Assembly (NCBI GenBank): GCA_036785325.1
Contig: JAXIVH010000014.1
Location: 6,017,486 to 6,081,485, forward strand
Reading direction: 5' to 3'
Origin: Urophycis tenuis
Lineage: Eukaryota; Chordata; Actinopteri; Gadiformes; Phycidae
Length of the DNA stretch: 64,000 bases
Positions 1 through 19,697 of the stretch are shown in pieces. Position 1 is the stretch's first letter. Each line of letters begins with the position of its first letter. The notes beneath the pieces are model-generated. The model had not been told where the DNA came from. It saw only the letters and a program-made list of their open reading frames with translations, and searched no databases. A program made the translations under genes and the position numbers.

Positions 1-1042
1 ACACGACCCCTGAAGCCCCAGTCCGCAGGACCGCATGGGCCAGGGACGTTGCAGAAACGTCCAGCCTGTAAAATCTCACAAATGTGTGTGGCGTAGCCCA
101 ACTCGCCGCAGCACAAATGTCCTCAACTCTGACCCCCTTAAACAGAGCCCATGACGTTGCCATGCCTCTGGTAGAGTGAGCCCTTACCCCTGCAGGCGGC
201 TGCAGGCCCCTGCACCTGTAAGCCAGCTCTATGGCCTCCACAATCCAGTGGGATAACCTCTGGCGCGACAGTGGTTTTCCCCTGTGGGGCGTAGCCCAGG
301 ACACAAACAGCTGGTCACTCCTGCGGAAAACCGCTGTCCTATCCACATATAGTCGTAATGCCCGCACTGGGCATAAGGTATTCAGTCTACGATCTTCCTC
401 CGTCCCAAAAGGGGGAGGGTGAAAAGCCCCCAGTTCTATAATGGGGCATCTGTACGCAGACTCCACTACCTTAGGTACAAAGGCTGGGTTAGGTCTTAAA
501 CACACCTTTGAGTCCCCTGGGGCAAACTGCATACAGGCTGCGCGCGTCGACCGCGCCTGTAAATCACTCACCCGCTTCGCAGTGGTTAAAGCTAAGAGCA
601 AGGCCGCTTTGAGGGAGAGGAATTTCAATCCCACTCCCTCCAAAGGTTCAAACGGGTGTCGAGACAGTGCGTCTAACACCACTGACAAGTCCCACAACGG
701 CACTAAGGGTCTAGAAACAGGGTGCTTCTGGCGCACCCCCTTCATGAAGCTGCACACCAATGGGTGCTGGCCCGGTGACTTATCACCCAGGCCCACGTGG
801 CATGCTGAGATAGCCGCCAAGTACACCTTAATTGTGGAAAAGGCTTTCCCCTTGTCTAGCAAATCCTGCAGAAAACAGAGGATGTCCCTCACTGAGCATT
901 GAAAAGAGAGAATCCGCCTCTCCTCGCACCAATTCTCAAAAACCCGCCATTTACTACTGTAAAGTGAGCGGGTGGAAGAAGCCCTTGCACACTGAATAGT
1001 GTCGATCACACTGGGAGGCAGCCCGACTGCATCCAGATTCAG
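1..1042 (-). CDS. DIRS tyrosine recombinase (YR), partial, runs off window
   Basis: A minus-strand frame with no stop runs from about 1042 to position 1 (about 347 codons), longer than a listed ATG-to-stop ORF because both ends are open. It reads as a core-binding region (ARASSTRSLYSSKW, then FLQDLLDKGKAFSTIKVYLA) followed by a lambda-integrase-type catalytic domain: an arginine in AKRVSDL, the HSTRG box near 166-178, and a C-terminal FVRFYRLD with the candidate nucleophilic tyrosine. The protein would cut and rejoin DNA during integration of the circular element. The frame differs from the upstream RT/RNase H frame, which stops at 1039; this is either a one-base indel or a native overlap. 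The C-terminus lies outside the window. Confidence 0.85.
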   Translation of the reverse strand, partial: MNLDAVGLPPSVIDTIQCARASSTRSLYSSKWRVFENWCEERRILSFQCSVRDILCFLQDLLDKGKAFSTIKVYLAAISACHVGLGDKSPGQHPLVCSFMKGVRQKHPVSRPLVPLWDLSVVLDALSRHPFEPLEGVGLKFLSLKAALLLALTTAKRVSDLQARSTRAACMQFAPGDSKVCLRPNPAFVPKVVESAYRCPIIELGAFHPPPFGTEEDRRLNTLCPVRALRLYVDRTAVFRRSDQLFVSWATPHRGKPLSRQRLSHWIVEAIELAYRCRGLQPPAGVRAHSTRGMATSWALFKGVRVEDICAAASWATPHTFVRFYRLDVSATSLAHAVLRTGASGVV

Positions 1043-3309
1043 CCTCTCACGGGCCAAGCCCACAGCGCCACATGTTCGGGATGGGGATGATAGATCTCCC
1101 CCCGAGCCTGGGATAAGAGGTCCCTGCGCGGCGGAAGGGCCCACGGCTGACCCGACAGCATCTGCACTATCTCCGCCACCCAGTGTCTGGATGGCCACCG
1201 CGGGGCTATCAGAACCAGTGACAAGCCCTGCTCCCTCACCCTGGCCAGAGTGGGGGAGATCAGGCTGAGGGGAGGGAACGCGTACAACAGGACGTCTGGC
1301 CACGGGTGAGCCAACGCGTCTACCCCTAATGGTGCGTTCGTGTCTGCCAGGGAGAAAAACAGAGGGCACTGTGCGTTTTCCTGCGATGCGAACAGATCTA
1401 CGGCAGCCTGCCCGTATCTCTGAAACACCTGAGACACCACTTGTGGATGGAGTTTCCACTCCCCAAACAGAGGGTTTCCCCTTGACATGAGGTCTGCACC
1501 TCTGTTCAGCACTCCCGCCACATGTGTCGCCCGTAGCGACCCCAGCCGGGAGCTGCTCCACAGACTAATCTTGCGAGCTAACTTGTGAAGCTTCAGCGAT
1601 CGTGTGCCTCCCTGACGGTTCACATACGCTACCACCGTGGAGTTGTCGGACTTTAACAGGACATGTTTGTCTCTGATGAGCGGTTAAAAATGTTTCACGG
1701 CCAGAAACACCGCCATTAACTCCAAATAATTTATGTGAGCATGAGTTAATTCCGTCGGCCAGACGCCGTTCACGGCTCTGCCCTCGAAGGTCGCTCCCCA
1801 TCCTGTCAGCGACGCGTCCGTTGTCATGACAACCCTCGACGCCACTGTTCCCAAGCGCGCTCCCTGAGAGAACACCGCCGGGTTCCGCCACTGACGGAGA
1901 GCCGTCATGGCCACCGCTGAGACCGTCACCGCACGGCGGAGGTGACGGCGCGAGCATAATTTTAACGATGCTACCCACCTCTGCACATCCCTCATCATGA
2001 GGAGGCCCAGTCTCACTACTGATATGACTGATGCCATCAAACCCAGTAGCCGAAGGCAAACTCTGAACGGCACCGCAGCGCCGAGCTGGAAGCGTGCCAC
2101 ACACTGAGTGAACGCCTGTATCCTCTCCGGTGAGAGAGTGATACGATATGAGAGGGAGTTTATGCTGAGACCCAGATAAACAGTGCTCTGTGTGGGTTGC
2201 AACCGGCTTTTTGACCAGTTTATCATAAAGCCCAAACTCATGAGATGTGACGTCACCGCCTCTGCATCGCTGTGAGCTTGTTCTTGTGAATGGGAGCATA
2301 TCAGGTAATCGTCTAAATACGAAAAAATCCTGATGCCTCTGTCTCTCAACGGAGACAGTGCTGCTTCTACACACTTGCTGAACACCCGAGGGGCTAGTGA
2401 CAGCCCAAACGGAAGAACTTGATATTCGTAGGTTGTGCCTCGATGCGCAAACCTGAGAAATTTTCTGTGTGCGGGAAGGATATCTATGTGGAAATATGCG
2501 TCCGTTAAATCTATCGTCACGAACCAGTCGTTCGGGCGGATAGACTGACATAGCACCTTGTGTGTTAACATTCTGAATGTGTATTTTCTCAGGTGACTGT
2601 TCAATACACGCAGGTCCAAAATAGGGCGGAGCGCAGCGCTCCCCTTCTTTGGAATAAGAAAGTAGCGGGAGTAGAAACCCTGCTGACTTTCCTCGCTTGG
2701 GACCACTCTGACTGCTCTCTTGATTAAAAGAGCCTGGAAACCTGTGCGGCTTCCCCATCCGCCACTGACTCTAAAACACCGTTGAATCTCGGTGGTTTTA
2801 CAGCAAACTGTAGCCTGTAACCCCGGTTTATAGTGGACAGCACCCACGGGTGAACTGCGCATGCGCGCCAGTTGCCCATCTGCGCAGCGAGAGGTCCTAC
2901 GGAGCCTCTCTGCGCCGTCTCTACCTCCGTGAGAGAGGAGAGACGTCCCTCTAGAGGGGCAAAAGTGCCCTCTAGAGGGGGGAGAGGAGAATAAACCCTC
3001 TCCCCTAATGTGTTGTTTTGTTTTTTGTTTTGTGGGGTGCAACTCGCCCTTAGCTTTATGCTTGGCTGCGAAGTTGCTGACTTTATTATCGTCAAACCGG
3101 GAACATGCATTTCTGCTCGGGAACACAGAGTGGGAGTGCTTATTGAAACACTGGGGGAAAGTGTACGGTGACACTGCGTGTGCGGTGCTTGGTGGCACAG
3201 ACATAACAGTCCCGCTTCCTCCTCTCCTGGGGGTAGCGGAGCAGGAAAACACTGGCTGCTGGCTCGAGAACCCGTGATACGAGCTGTAGCGCCGAACTGT
3301 GCGGGGCAA
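1039..3309 (-). pseudogene. DIRS reverse transcriptase-RNase H with internal stop codon
   Basis: Two minus-strand ORFs in the same frame, 3309-1684 and 1635-1039, are separated by one TAA at 1684-1686. The first (541 aa) holds the RT: LIPKKG, RPILDLRVLN, FVTIDLTDAYFHI, QVLPFGLSLAPRVF and YLDD at about residues 331-334. An RNase H start (MTTDASLTGWGA) follows near residue 495. After the stop, the frame continues with KSDNSTVVAYVNRQGG, which contains the next acidic RNase H residue, then the C-terminal region that ends at 1039. YLDD in place of YxDD variants with Ala or Met is usual for DIRS. The stop would split RNase H, so this copy should not make an active enzyme unless read through. The true start is unclear, because the first 200 residues before the RT look unlike a folded domain. 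Confidence 0.85.
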
Positions 3310-3425
3310 ACATTCACCCTCTCTCCTCGTCGCATTTTCAACGGAGGAGGGGGGGGTGAGAGAGGGGTTGCGCGCGTCAGGTGGAGCGCCTCTTCCTCCC
3401 CTCCGCGGAGTGCGGCGTTTAGCTG

Positions 3426-4841
3426 CTACCGCCGCGAAAGACTGCTTACCCCACGGCTTGTTATTCGCCGCTCTCGGCTGCTGACCGCCGCGGCTAGCCG
3501 TGGGCCTGTGCGCCGGTTTGGTGTCCGGCTGTGTCCCTCTCGCTGCAGCGGCCGCTGCAGCGAAGCCTGGGCGCGCTGCGGGTCGCGGCGTCTGTTTGCG
3601 GCGTAGGGGGCATCCATCACCTCCGCCTTTTGTGTGTCCCCCAGACCCGACAGGTTCAGCCAGAGAGCTCGCTCTCCTGACACCGCCAGGCCCATGACGC
3701 GCCCGCTGCCCTGCACCGCTCCCCGGGAGGAGCGTAGGATGAGATCGTTCACCACACAGATCTCATCCCAAAGCACTGGGTTCGGGACCCCCGAGTCCAG
3801 CTGCTGACCCATCTCCTCCAAAATCTCCGACTGATATGCCGTTAACAACGTAACCGCATTCAGGGAGCACACAGACTGAGCCGCGTATTTATACATTCTT
3901 TGATAAATACCCGCGGCTGTGCGTTCGCTCTTACCGGGCAAGGTGATGTTTGAGGACGCTGAGATGGCTCGGCGGTTCGGGTGAAGGTGGTAAGCCACTG
4001 ATGGTTCCACAACTGGGGGCTCGGCCAACCCCAGGTCACCCATGTCCCGCACCTCCAGCTTGGAATAGCCTTGTGTGGCCAGCTTGCTCTTATACGGGCT
4101 AGACCAAAACCGGCTCATTTCTCTCATGCAGGCAGGGACCGCTGGGAGCAGCTGCTTGGCTGGAGGTTGTGCCGGAGGGAGACGTTTACCGTCGTACAGG
4201 TCCCTCTCCTTCCCCTCCATGCCCTGGGCCGCTGGCCATGGGATGTTTAGTTTGGCTGCAGCCCGTTTGCAGACCTCGTACAGGCCGTTGTCAACCGGGG
4301 AGGCCGCTCCTGATGAGCTGAGAGGTCGGGATTGCAGCTCCGTCGGGAAAGTGGAGTCATCCTCCCCCTCCTCCATGTCAAAATCGAGGATGTCGGAACC
4401 GGCGTCGCCGTCCGCATCCTCGCTTTCGCACCCCGGTCCGATGAGACTATCGTCCCCGAACAGCGGGGGCATGACATGCACATCCCGAGCATCAGCCTCT
4501 TCCATTGAGTCGGCCCAGCTTTTAGAAGCTCGCGGCTGAAGGTCAGCTTTTGCTCCGGTGGCTGTAGCGGCTAGGCTGGGGTTCTGACTACCCGCACTAG
4601 CTACCGCCACTCTCAATCTCCTCTCCAGAGTTTTCTCCGCCATAGCGGCGCAGTGGGCACATACGAGGCGGTCAACAAGCGAAGCTTGGGCGTGTTTAGC
4701 ACCCATGCACGCGATGCATAGTGGGTGCGGATCCCTGCCCGAGATGGTGGCTCCGCATGACGCGGGACACGGGCGGGAGGCACCCCCTGCCTCCTTCGGC
4801 TCGGGCCCTTTGGCGGGGGCCGCGGGCGCAGACATGGCCAA
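3426..4841 (-). CDS. DIRS ORF1, gag-like protein
   Basis: A 471-aa minus-strand ORF lies directly upstream of the RT ORF. Near the N-terminus is a compact set of possible metal ligands: Cys25, Cys29, Cys42, Cys45, His50, then Cys61 and Cys64. An acidic stretch of about 30 residues follows (about 120-160, rich in D and E), then a conserved-looking middle (SRFWSSPYKSKLATQGYSKL, then Tyr-His-Leu-His-Pro-Asn-Arg-Arg). Position and composition match ORF1 of DIRS elements, thought to be a nucleic-acid-binding capsid-like protein. The final 60 residues are Arg/Ser-rich and low in complexity, so the C-terminus may be altered in this copy. The start ATG at 4841 is the first in frame; a second Met follows two codons later. 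Confidence 0.75.
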   Translation of the reverse strand: MAMSAPAAPAKGPEPKEAGGASRPCPASCGATISGRDPHPLCIACMGAKHAQASLVDRLVCAHCAAMAEKTLERRLRVAVASAGSQNPSLAATATGAKADLQPRASKSWADSMEEADARDVHVMPPLFGDDSLIGPGCESEDADGDAGSDILDFDMEEGEDDSTFPTELQSRPLSSSGAASPVDNGLYEVCKRAAAKLNIPWPAAQGMEGKERDLYDGKRLPPAQPPAKQLLPAVPACMREMSRFWSSPYKSKLATQGYSKLEVRDMGDLGLAEPPVVEPSVAYHLHPNRRAISASSNITLPGKSERTAAGIYQRMYKYAAQSVCSLNAVTLLTAYQSEILEEMGQQLDSGVPNPVLWDEICVVNDLILRSSRGAVQGSGRVMGLAVSGERALWLNLSGLGDTQKAEVMDAPYAANRRRDPQRAQASLQRPLQREGHSRTPNRRTGPRLAAAVSSRERRITSRGVSSLSRR

Positions 4842-5465
4842 TGGAGAGAGAATAATAACCCGGGCGTTAGCCTAGGAATGAGGCTCGTCACGACACGTTA
4901 GCCTTATAAGCCGGTTATACAGGCGTGAGCCTGGTTATAACCGTGCTTTACTGAATAGCCCGCCGCAACGCGATAGCTATTCGTTATGGCTTGGTTAGCC
5001 AACAAGTTAATGTTAGCTGACCTGTTCGGGCTAGCGTTCTGACGCGCGAGCCCGAAGCCAACGAAGCTACGAGTAATTTAATACGTCGTAGCCTACAGGA
5101 ATAGTTCGCCACAACGCGGACACTATTCCCAGTCACAAACTCACTTCTCACGAAGCTTATCAGCACAATCTAAGTCGCTGCGGACACCGCGCTAGGCGAC
5201 GTTCTCCTATGACGGGACGTCTATTAGCTGTTAAGCAGGTAACCGATTAATCCGACTTGTTTGGATGCGCTGAGGGAGCTTGATAACGTTTCCGCATGGG
5301 AAGAAAGCGAGAATGACCCGATCTGGTGGGTCGACCGAGATATATAGAGGGGGCGGGGCCCTCCCACAGGTCGACCTGTCTGTCAGAGACAGACGTGGTG
5401 TCATTGGAGCTTCCATAATGGTCACGCTGAGAGCGATTCCCATAGTGAAACACCGAACGAAGTTA
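4842..5465 (-). repeat. DIRS 5' untranslated and terminal-repeat region
   Basis: GC- and CG-rich sequence with many short self-similar words (GTTAGC, CGCAACGCG) leads from the gag-like ORF to the element end. The last part, about 5270-5465, is the likely left terminal repeat, with a TATATAGAGG box-like stretch near 5340. The other terminus lies outside the window, so an inverted-repeat match cannot be shown here. Confidence 0.5.
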
Positions 5466-5608
5466 GAAAAAGAACATATAACCGATAACACAATAGTGCA
5501 ATAACAAAATAGTGCAAAATATACACCACAGACAGTGGGCGTATACATTTTAAGGCATAGGAAGTAGAAAACCGTGTGTATTGTGTGTATTTGGGGATTC
5601 TAACAAGT

Positions 5609-5641
5609 AATGATGGTGATGATGATGATGATGGTGATGCA
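5609..5641 (+). repeat. (GAT)n microsatellite
   Basis: Imperfect GAT/GGT trinucleotide run in the BLTP1 intron, about 80 bp before the splice acceptor at 5717-5718. The rest of 5466-5718 shows no other feature. Confidence 0.85.
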
Positions 5642-5718
5642 TAAAGAACATTCCATATTTAAAATGAGACGACACGTTTGAAGGATCTCCCTCTGGTTCC
5701 TCCCCCCCCCACCACTAG

Positions 5719-16539
<10,821 letters not shown>

Positions 16540-17160
16540 AGCCACACTACACTCTCTTGAGCCCTCTACTGTACACTGCATTTGTCAGAGTAGCCTAACG
16601 ACTAAATGTGTTGGTTGCTAAATATTTTACTATTGTGCTTAAACGTGTCGTCCAAGTAGAAATTTTTTAATATATATTACAAGGTCATTGAATGGAAACT
16701 GTTGCTGCATTGCTTTTAAACAACCCTTCTAAAAAAAAGATGTGAATAAACTCCTAAATTATATTATTAACCAACTGGAATATTTTAAGTTTATATTAAG
16801 GCTGGCCAATATTTATAAACATTGTCTTTCAAAAATAGCCTTTTTTGACTTAGCTTTTCTTAAATGTTTACCATCAATTTGAACATTCATTTGATTTAAA
16901 AGTCCATTAATAGTCACGTTTTGCCTACTTTTACCATCACAATGGAATGAACTTGTATTTGTAAAGACACAATGATTGTACATGTATAATTTGTCTTATT
17001 TTAAGACTATGTAAATAACTTGATTTCTTAATGTTGAGTTCTTGGCATAATAAAATCACTCCCATTCATATTGATTGAGTGTTGATGTGTGATATGTTGA
17101 ATGATGCCAAAGTTCCACTGAGTCTCTTCACTGAAATAAAGAACCCTTCTGGTGCCTTGT
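16540..17160 (+). terminator. bltp1: BLTP1 3' UTR with three candidate polyadenylation signals
   Basis: After the stop at 16537-16539 the sequence turns AT-rich. AATAAA occurs at 16745-16750, 17049-17054 and 17135-17140. The second is followed by a TG-rich stretch (TTGAGTGTTGATGTGTGATA), the usual downstream element, so it is the best single candidate. Use of more than one site is likely. Confidence 0.6.
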
Positions 17161-17178
17161 TCTGCATAGCTACTCTAA

Positions 17179-17229
17179 ATTGGCAAGCATTCATCTCAAA
17201 GAAAACGTGTTTTTGAGATGAATGCCAAT
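17179..17229. repeat. Hairpin with one 4-base bulge
   Basis: ATTGGC, a 4-base bulge, then ATTCATCTCAAA pairs with TTTGAGATGAATGCCAAT. The loop is about 11 bases. It sits just after the last BLTP1 polyadenylation candidate. Confidence 0.7.
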
Positions 17230-18280
17230 AACTTAATTCATGTTTTGGTATGGGCTTGTTTCAGTCAGCAGTTGTTTAACAGGATAACACCTGTTTCAAC
17301 TAAGTATGTCAGCCATTCAGGTCTCCTGCCTGAACGTGTGAATCCCTGACTAAATGTATGCCATAAACTTGTTTGCCGTGTAGTCAAATTCAATGTAATT
17401 TCAACATTCAGCGGTTCTTGAGTCATGTTTTTACTGTCATGTTGGGTTTTCCATTGCTGCCACCATGTGACGTAGGTCTCGAGACTCTTACGCAGGAGCT
17501 GGACACTCGTCGTCAGCCCAGTGCTCCAGACCACTGCAGTGTGCCGCCAGTGAAACGGGTCACGCTGCAGCTCCGCTACAAAGGAGTGACGTCATGCATT
17601 ATCCTCCAGGCTCCGTCTCAACAACGGTTCAATGTGATTTGATCCTGCCAGGGCGTTTCAACTGTCAGACATGTGGACACTCCCTGATCAGATGTGGGTC
17701 ACATTTCGCCCGTGGCCTAATTCACACTCGTATATAAAAATTGAAATAAAATACTTTGTTACCCCAGGGGGACAAATGAAGGCAGGTGGTTATAAACCAC
17801 AGGGAACAAATAACAGGGGGTGATATAACATTAGCATTCAACATTAGGCTACAGACCAACAGATAGTACAATGTAAACAACGAAAATATCAACTCCTAGT
17901 GTGCAGACAATCCAACTGCCTCTAATCAGAAAACCGGCTAAGCAATTAAAACCCCATCCTGTCTGTGTGTACAGGATGCATTTTTTGCACTGAGATTGAT
18001 TGTAATAGAATCAGACAAATTAATCTAAAATGCACTAATTCAGGCGTAAATTCAAGAGTAAATGTTGGCCATTTCAATGAAAAACCCTGGGAATGTATTG
18101 TTGTGGAAAAAAACATCTGAATCCCATCGGAAGGGAGTTCTGGCTTGGGAGACGACAGTGAGCACTGAATGAAATCAATCGAGGTGCTAGATTAAACCAA
18201 AATATCATTTTTTTAAATATTAAGTTGTTGACAAGTTAACAGGCACAGTTCAATGGAGAGCAATATACTTGATACAGCTT

Positions 18281-18325
18281 TCTCAGAAGTGCGCGCCAAA
18301 TAATATTTGGCGCGCACTTCTGAGA
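18281..18325. promoter_or_regulatory. Perfect palindrome containing two inverted E2F-type sites
   Basis: Arms 18281-18302 and 18304-18325 are exact reverse complements around one A. Each arm contains TTTGGCGCGC, which fits the E2F consensus TTTSGCGC. It lies 1.3 kb upstream of the TATA box of the peroxidase gene. The palindrome is seen; a function through E2F is inference. Confidence 0.55.
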
Positions 18326-18366
18326 AAAGAGCCGACCAACAATATTAGTGTTGGCCGGCTCCTTTT
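18325..18366. repeat. Second hairpin, adjacent to the E2F palindrome
   Basis: AAAAGAGCCGACCAAC pairs with GTTGGCCGGCTCCTTTT with one mismatch and one unpaired base; the loop is about 9 bases. It starts at the last base of the preceding palindrome. Confidence 0.7.
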
Positions 18367-18637
18367 ATAGGGTAAGTTAAACAACTCCGAAGGTAGGCTA
18401 CAGATGACCCAGACAGGGACATTGGAATATTTAAGATGATAGACACCACCACGTTCTTTCCCACTCCTTCGGATGAGACACAGAGTCTCTGCTCGTTCCC
18501 AAAGCCTTGAGACAAGCAGAGGCCCCAGATCTTCTGTGAACCAAACAGCTCAGGGCACGGGGTCGAGGCCTGCGTCCCACAACCCGTGGCGTGTCACGTT
18601 CACAATGGAATTGGGGAGTGTTGGTCATCAACATGAG

Positions 18638-18806
18638 GACACACTGCATATCTGTTATACAGCTAGTTGCACACTTGCACTGTCCATACAGGACATAATC
18701 GTGCAATCCCTGCCAGCTTGGGTAAATGTGAGTGCTTGCCTTAATTCTTCACAGTAAGCCGGGGAGATGTCGACATTTGAGCAGATAGGGAAGATATGGG
18801 CAAGTA
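18638..18806 (+). repeat. Duplicated segment, copy 1 (mate at 21007-21216)
   Basis: Shares GACACACTGCATATC, AGTTGCACACTTGCAC, GGGTAAATGTGAGTGCTTGCC and CAGTAAGCCGGGGAGATGT with the second copy in the same orientation 2.4 kb away. Copy 2 has about 40 extra bases in the middle. Whether this is a transposon family or a local duplication cannot be told from two copies. Confidence 0.7.
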
Positions 18807-19579
18807 TGAGTGCTCACAAGGATGATAAGGAGAAAAAAGTCTGTGGGTTCATTTTCCATCACAATCGTTGTTGAGCTAATATCAGTGTTTTATCTCGGAG
18901 ATCTACACAAAGCCTCTGTTCGCATCAAAACAAATGTTACCTCTCCAGAAGTCACCGTCCCTTGCATGGGTTTTCAAGTACATCACTCACCAGTCCAGTC
19001 AAGCATTTACTCAGTACAGTGCCTAAGCTAACAATTCCCTCAAGCTGTTTAGTCTTTTGCTTTTTATGCAAGCCAGGACTTAGGACAGCCTTTCAGTCAT
19101 TCAAGGCTTAATGCCCATGCAAATTGGTACCGCGTATGAATGGGCAATCACAAAATAACTGCTCCAGTCATTTCAACATCATTTTTGTACATTTTCTTCA
19201 TAGGCATTGTTTGCACTTTCATGATCTTGCAAAGTTTCTGTTTTCAGGTCTTGGGTAATTTGTATGTGTGCCTATTTATGAAATGACCACACAAAAAAAA
19301 GTTAATTATTCAAAGATTAGCATGCAAATAATGAATGGTGATATAACATATATGTAACATATGTGCTACCTGAACTGCATTTCTGAGTTAATCTGAATGG
19401 TAAATCGGAAAACAAGAAAGATGATCAAATACATTGATTTTCCTTGTTGACTCATCTGACCGTGACCATGGCTGCGTCATTGGCACAGTCTGTGCAGCCA
19501 TCTGATAATAAGAGAACCTTGCAGACTTGTCCACCATATCAACTATGGGCTGGGTCACTTCAGCACCTTGCCAACTGAC

Positions 19580-19610
19580 TATATAAATACTAATTGTACG
19601 GTCAGCAGCG
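19580..19610 (+). promoter_or_regulatory. tpo: TATA box and probable start region of the peroxidase gene
   Basis: TATATAAAT at 19580-19588 precedes the ATG at 19698 by 110 bp. A start near 19610 would give a short 5' UTR of about 90 bp. No splice site is needed between them. Confidence 0.55.
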
Positions 19611-19697
19611 AGAATCTTCACTCTCCCTGAATGACACGCTGCTTGTTTTAGTTGGATTTTATGTCGGTGGGTGTTAAATATTCCTATTTAACAAAGG

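Larger units (their letters stand above)
1..5465 (-). mobile_element. DIRS-like tyrosine-recombinase retrotransposon, damaged, incomplete at left edge
   Basis: Read on the minus strand, the element has the DIRS order: gag-like ORF (4841-3426), reverse transcriptase plus RNase H (3309-1039), then a tyrosine recombinase (1042 to the window edge). The YLDD active site of the RT and the HxxR box of the recombinase are visible. DIRS elements are known to replicate through a circular intermediate integrated by the recombinase instead of a DDE integrase. This copy is antisense to BLTP1 and ends about 250 bp before the first BLTP1 exon in the window, so it probably lies inside a BLTP1 intron (inference). 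One in-frame stop and one frame change suggest it is inactive. The right boundary near 5465 is approximate, placed where GC-rich element-like sequence gives way to AT-rich DNA. Confidence 0.85.
17230..19579. other. Intergenic DNA between BLTP1 and the peroxidase gene
   Basis: No coding exon could be recognised. It holds the double palindrome at 18281-18366 and one copy of the duplicated segment at 18638-18806. The rest is unremarkable AT-rich sequence. ADAD1, IL2 and IL21, the usual neighbours of this gene in mammals, were looked for by their protein motifs and not seen. Confidence 0.6.

Noticed and set aside
16540..19579. Interleukin-2/21 or ADAD1 exons expected next to BLTP1
   Set aside because: No four-helix cytokine motif, double-stranded-RNA-binding or deaminase motif could be seen in any frame.
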